From DATJUF01 sp035524095 (lineage in GTDB: Bacteria > Desulfobacterota > Binatia > Binatales > Binataceae), in NCBI GenBank assembly GCA_035524095.1, contig DATKPK010000067.1, positions 1 through 44,545 on the forward strand: a stretch of DNA of 44,545 nucleotides, in the 5' to 3' direction. The position numbers were made by a program, and so were the translations under genes. Shown here one piece after another: positions 44,280 through 44,545 of this stretch (position 1 is the first letter of the stretch; each line of letters starts with the position of its first letter). The notes below the pieces were generated by a model. It did not search any database, was not told the DNA's origin, and saw only the letters and a list, made by a program, of their open reading frames with translations.

Positions 44280-44545
44280 TTAGACCCAGAAAGAGTTGAT
44301 AACGATATTAAGTGCATCTATCCCCTTGTTTGCTTCCGATACGTGATGACCCATCTTAAGAAACAGCAAAAAGGCAGTGTCGTGCTGCTCTACGAAGTCC
44401 AGGAACGCGCTAAGAGCTCTTCAGCAATCTGTTCGGAAGAGAATCCCTCACGATGAGTGAATCCCTTCCGAAACTTGCTACTAGCACTGATGCTCTTTAC
44501 GCGGGCGCCTTGAGAATTAGGTAAATTGAGAATGCCCTGGGAAAT
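44280..44545 (-). pseudogene. Disrupted fragment of an unknown gene at the right edge
   Basis: From the right edge one minus-strand frame is open for 51 codons (ending TAG at 44390-44392) and reads FSSEQIAEELLARSW near its end. In another frame, after that point, an unbroken stretch reads AFLDFVEQHDTAFLLFLKM and then HHVSEANKGIDALNIVINSFW before TAA at 44280. The two look like parts of one protein joined by a frameshift near GAAGAGCTCTTAGCG (about 44407-44421). No ATG or ribosome site for the second part is seen. It may be a decayed gene in transferred DNA or a sequencing error; no family is recognised. Confidence 0.4.

Noticed and set aside
44280..44430. A second UGA readthrough candidate at the right edge
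   Set aside because: The frame upstream of the UGA holds another UGA within a few codons and no family continuity or SECIS is seen; a frameshift explains it better.

Overview
The window is high-GC DNA from a Gram-negative, probably uncultured bacterium. Lipoproteins with lipoboxes, a FadL-type outer-membrane protein ending in Trp-Arg-Phe, a periplasmic c-type cytochrome and a Tat-exported molybdoenzyme show two membranes. Two F420-type LLM oxidoreductases, a double CaiB/BaiF CoA-transferase, a dienelactone hydrolase and a FadL porin fit a soil bacterium with deltaproteobacterial or Binatota-like gene content; that placement is inference, as there is no rRNA or other marker gene. No tRNA, rRNA, CRISPR array, IS element or phage gene was found.

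Layout. 1-3.1 kb: end of an unknown gene, a 48-residue four-cysteine zinc-ribbon protein, a GT39/ArnT-like membrane glycosyltransferase and an HSL-type hydrolase. 3.2-5.15 kb: an ArsM-like methyltransferase whose frame is crossed by one UGA, a decayed copy of a neighbouring gene, and a beta-lactamase-fold serine hydrolase. 5.3-11.6 kb: a minus-strand run with a dienelactone hydrolase/SnoaL fusion, a small conserved protein, an SDR, a membrane protein, a GAF/sigma-54 activator and two small unknowns. 11.7-20.1 kb: plus-strand genes for a giant PA14-containing membrane protein, an FUSC-type exporter, a DUF255 thioredoxin-fold protein and an endonuclease/exonuclease/phosphatase-family enzyme. 20.2-22.2 kb: a carboxymuconolactone decarboxylase family protein, an Imm50-like protein and an LLM oxidoreductase.

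22.4-28.5 kb is a compact sulfur module on two divergent arms. The minus arm reads MBL-fold persulfide dioxygenase fused to rhodanese, two half-size YeeE/YedE sulfur transporters, a SorA-like sulfite dehydrogenase and its cytochrome c. The plus arm reads an ArsR-family regulator, a UPF0324 exporter, a TauE/SafE half-transporter and an OsmC protein. Together they would take in or handle thiosulfate/persulfide sulfur, oxidise persulfide to sulfite, oxidise sulfite to sulfate with electrons to cytochrome c, and export excess anions. The ArsR gene has a near-leaderless promoter in the shared intergenic region.

28.9-44.5 kb holds a tandem CoA-transferase with one apparently dead domain, a DUF4288 protein, an orphan PstS with a strong terminator, lipoproteins, the FadL protein, a UvrD/Rep helicase, a second LLM oxidoreductase, an MBL-fold hydrolase, FabI, GloB and a Cys-containing anchored protein. 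The right edge carries a frame-disrupted fragment in lower-GC DNA.

Most notable: the UGA in the methyltransferase (3336-3338, minus strand) falls where ArsM relatives carry a conserved cysteine. The frame continues for 47 family-like codons, and a stem-loop of bacterial SECIS type starts 9 nt after the UGA with a GGC loop 22-24 nt after it. This gene is best read as a selenoprotein that ordinary gene callers would truncate.
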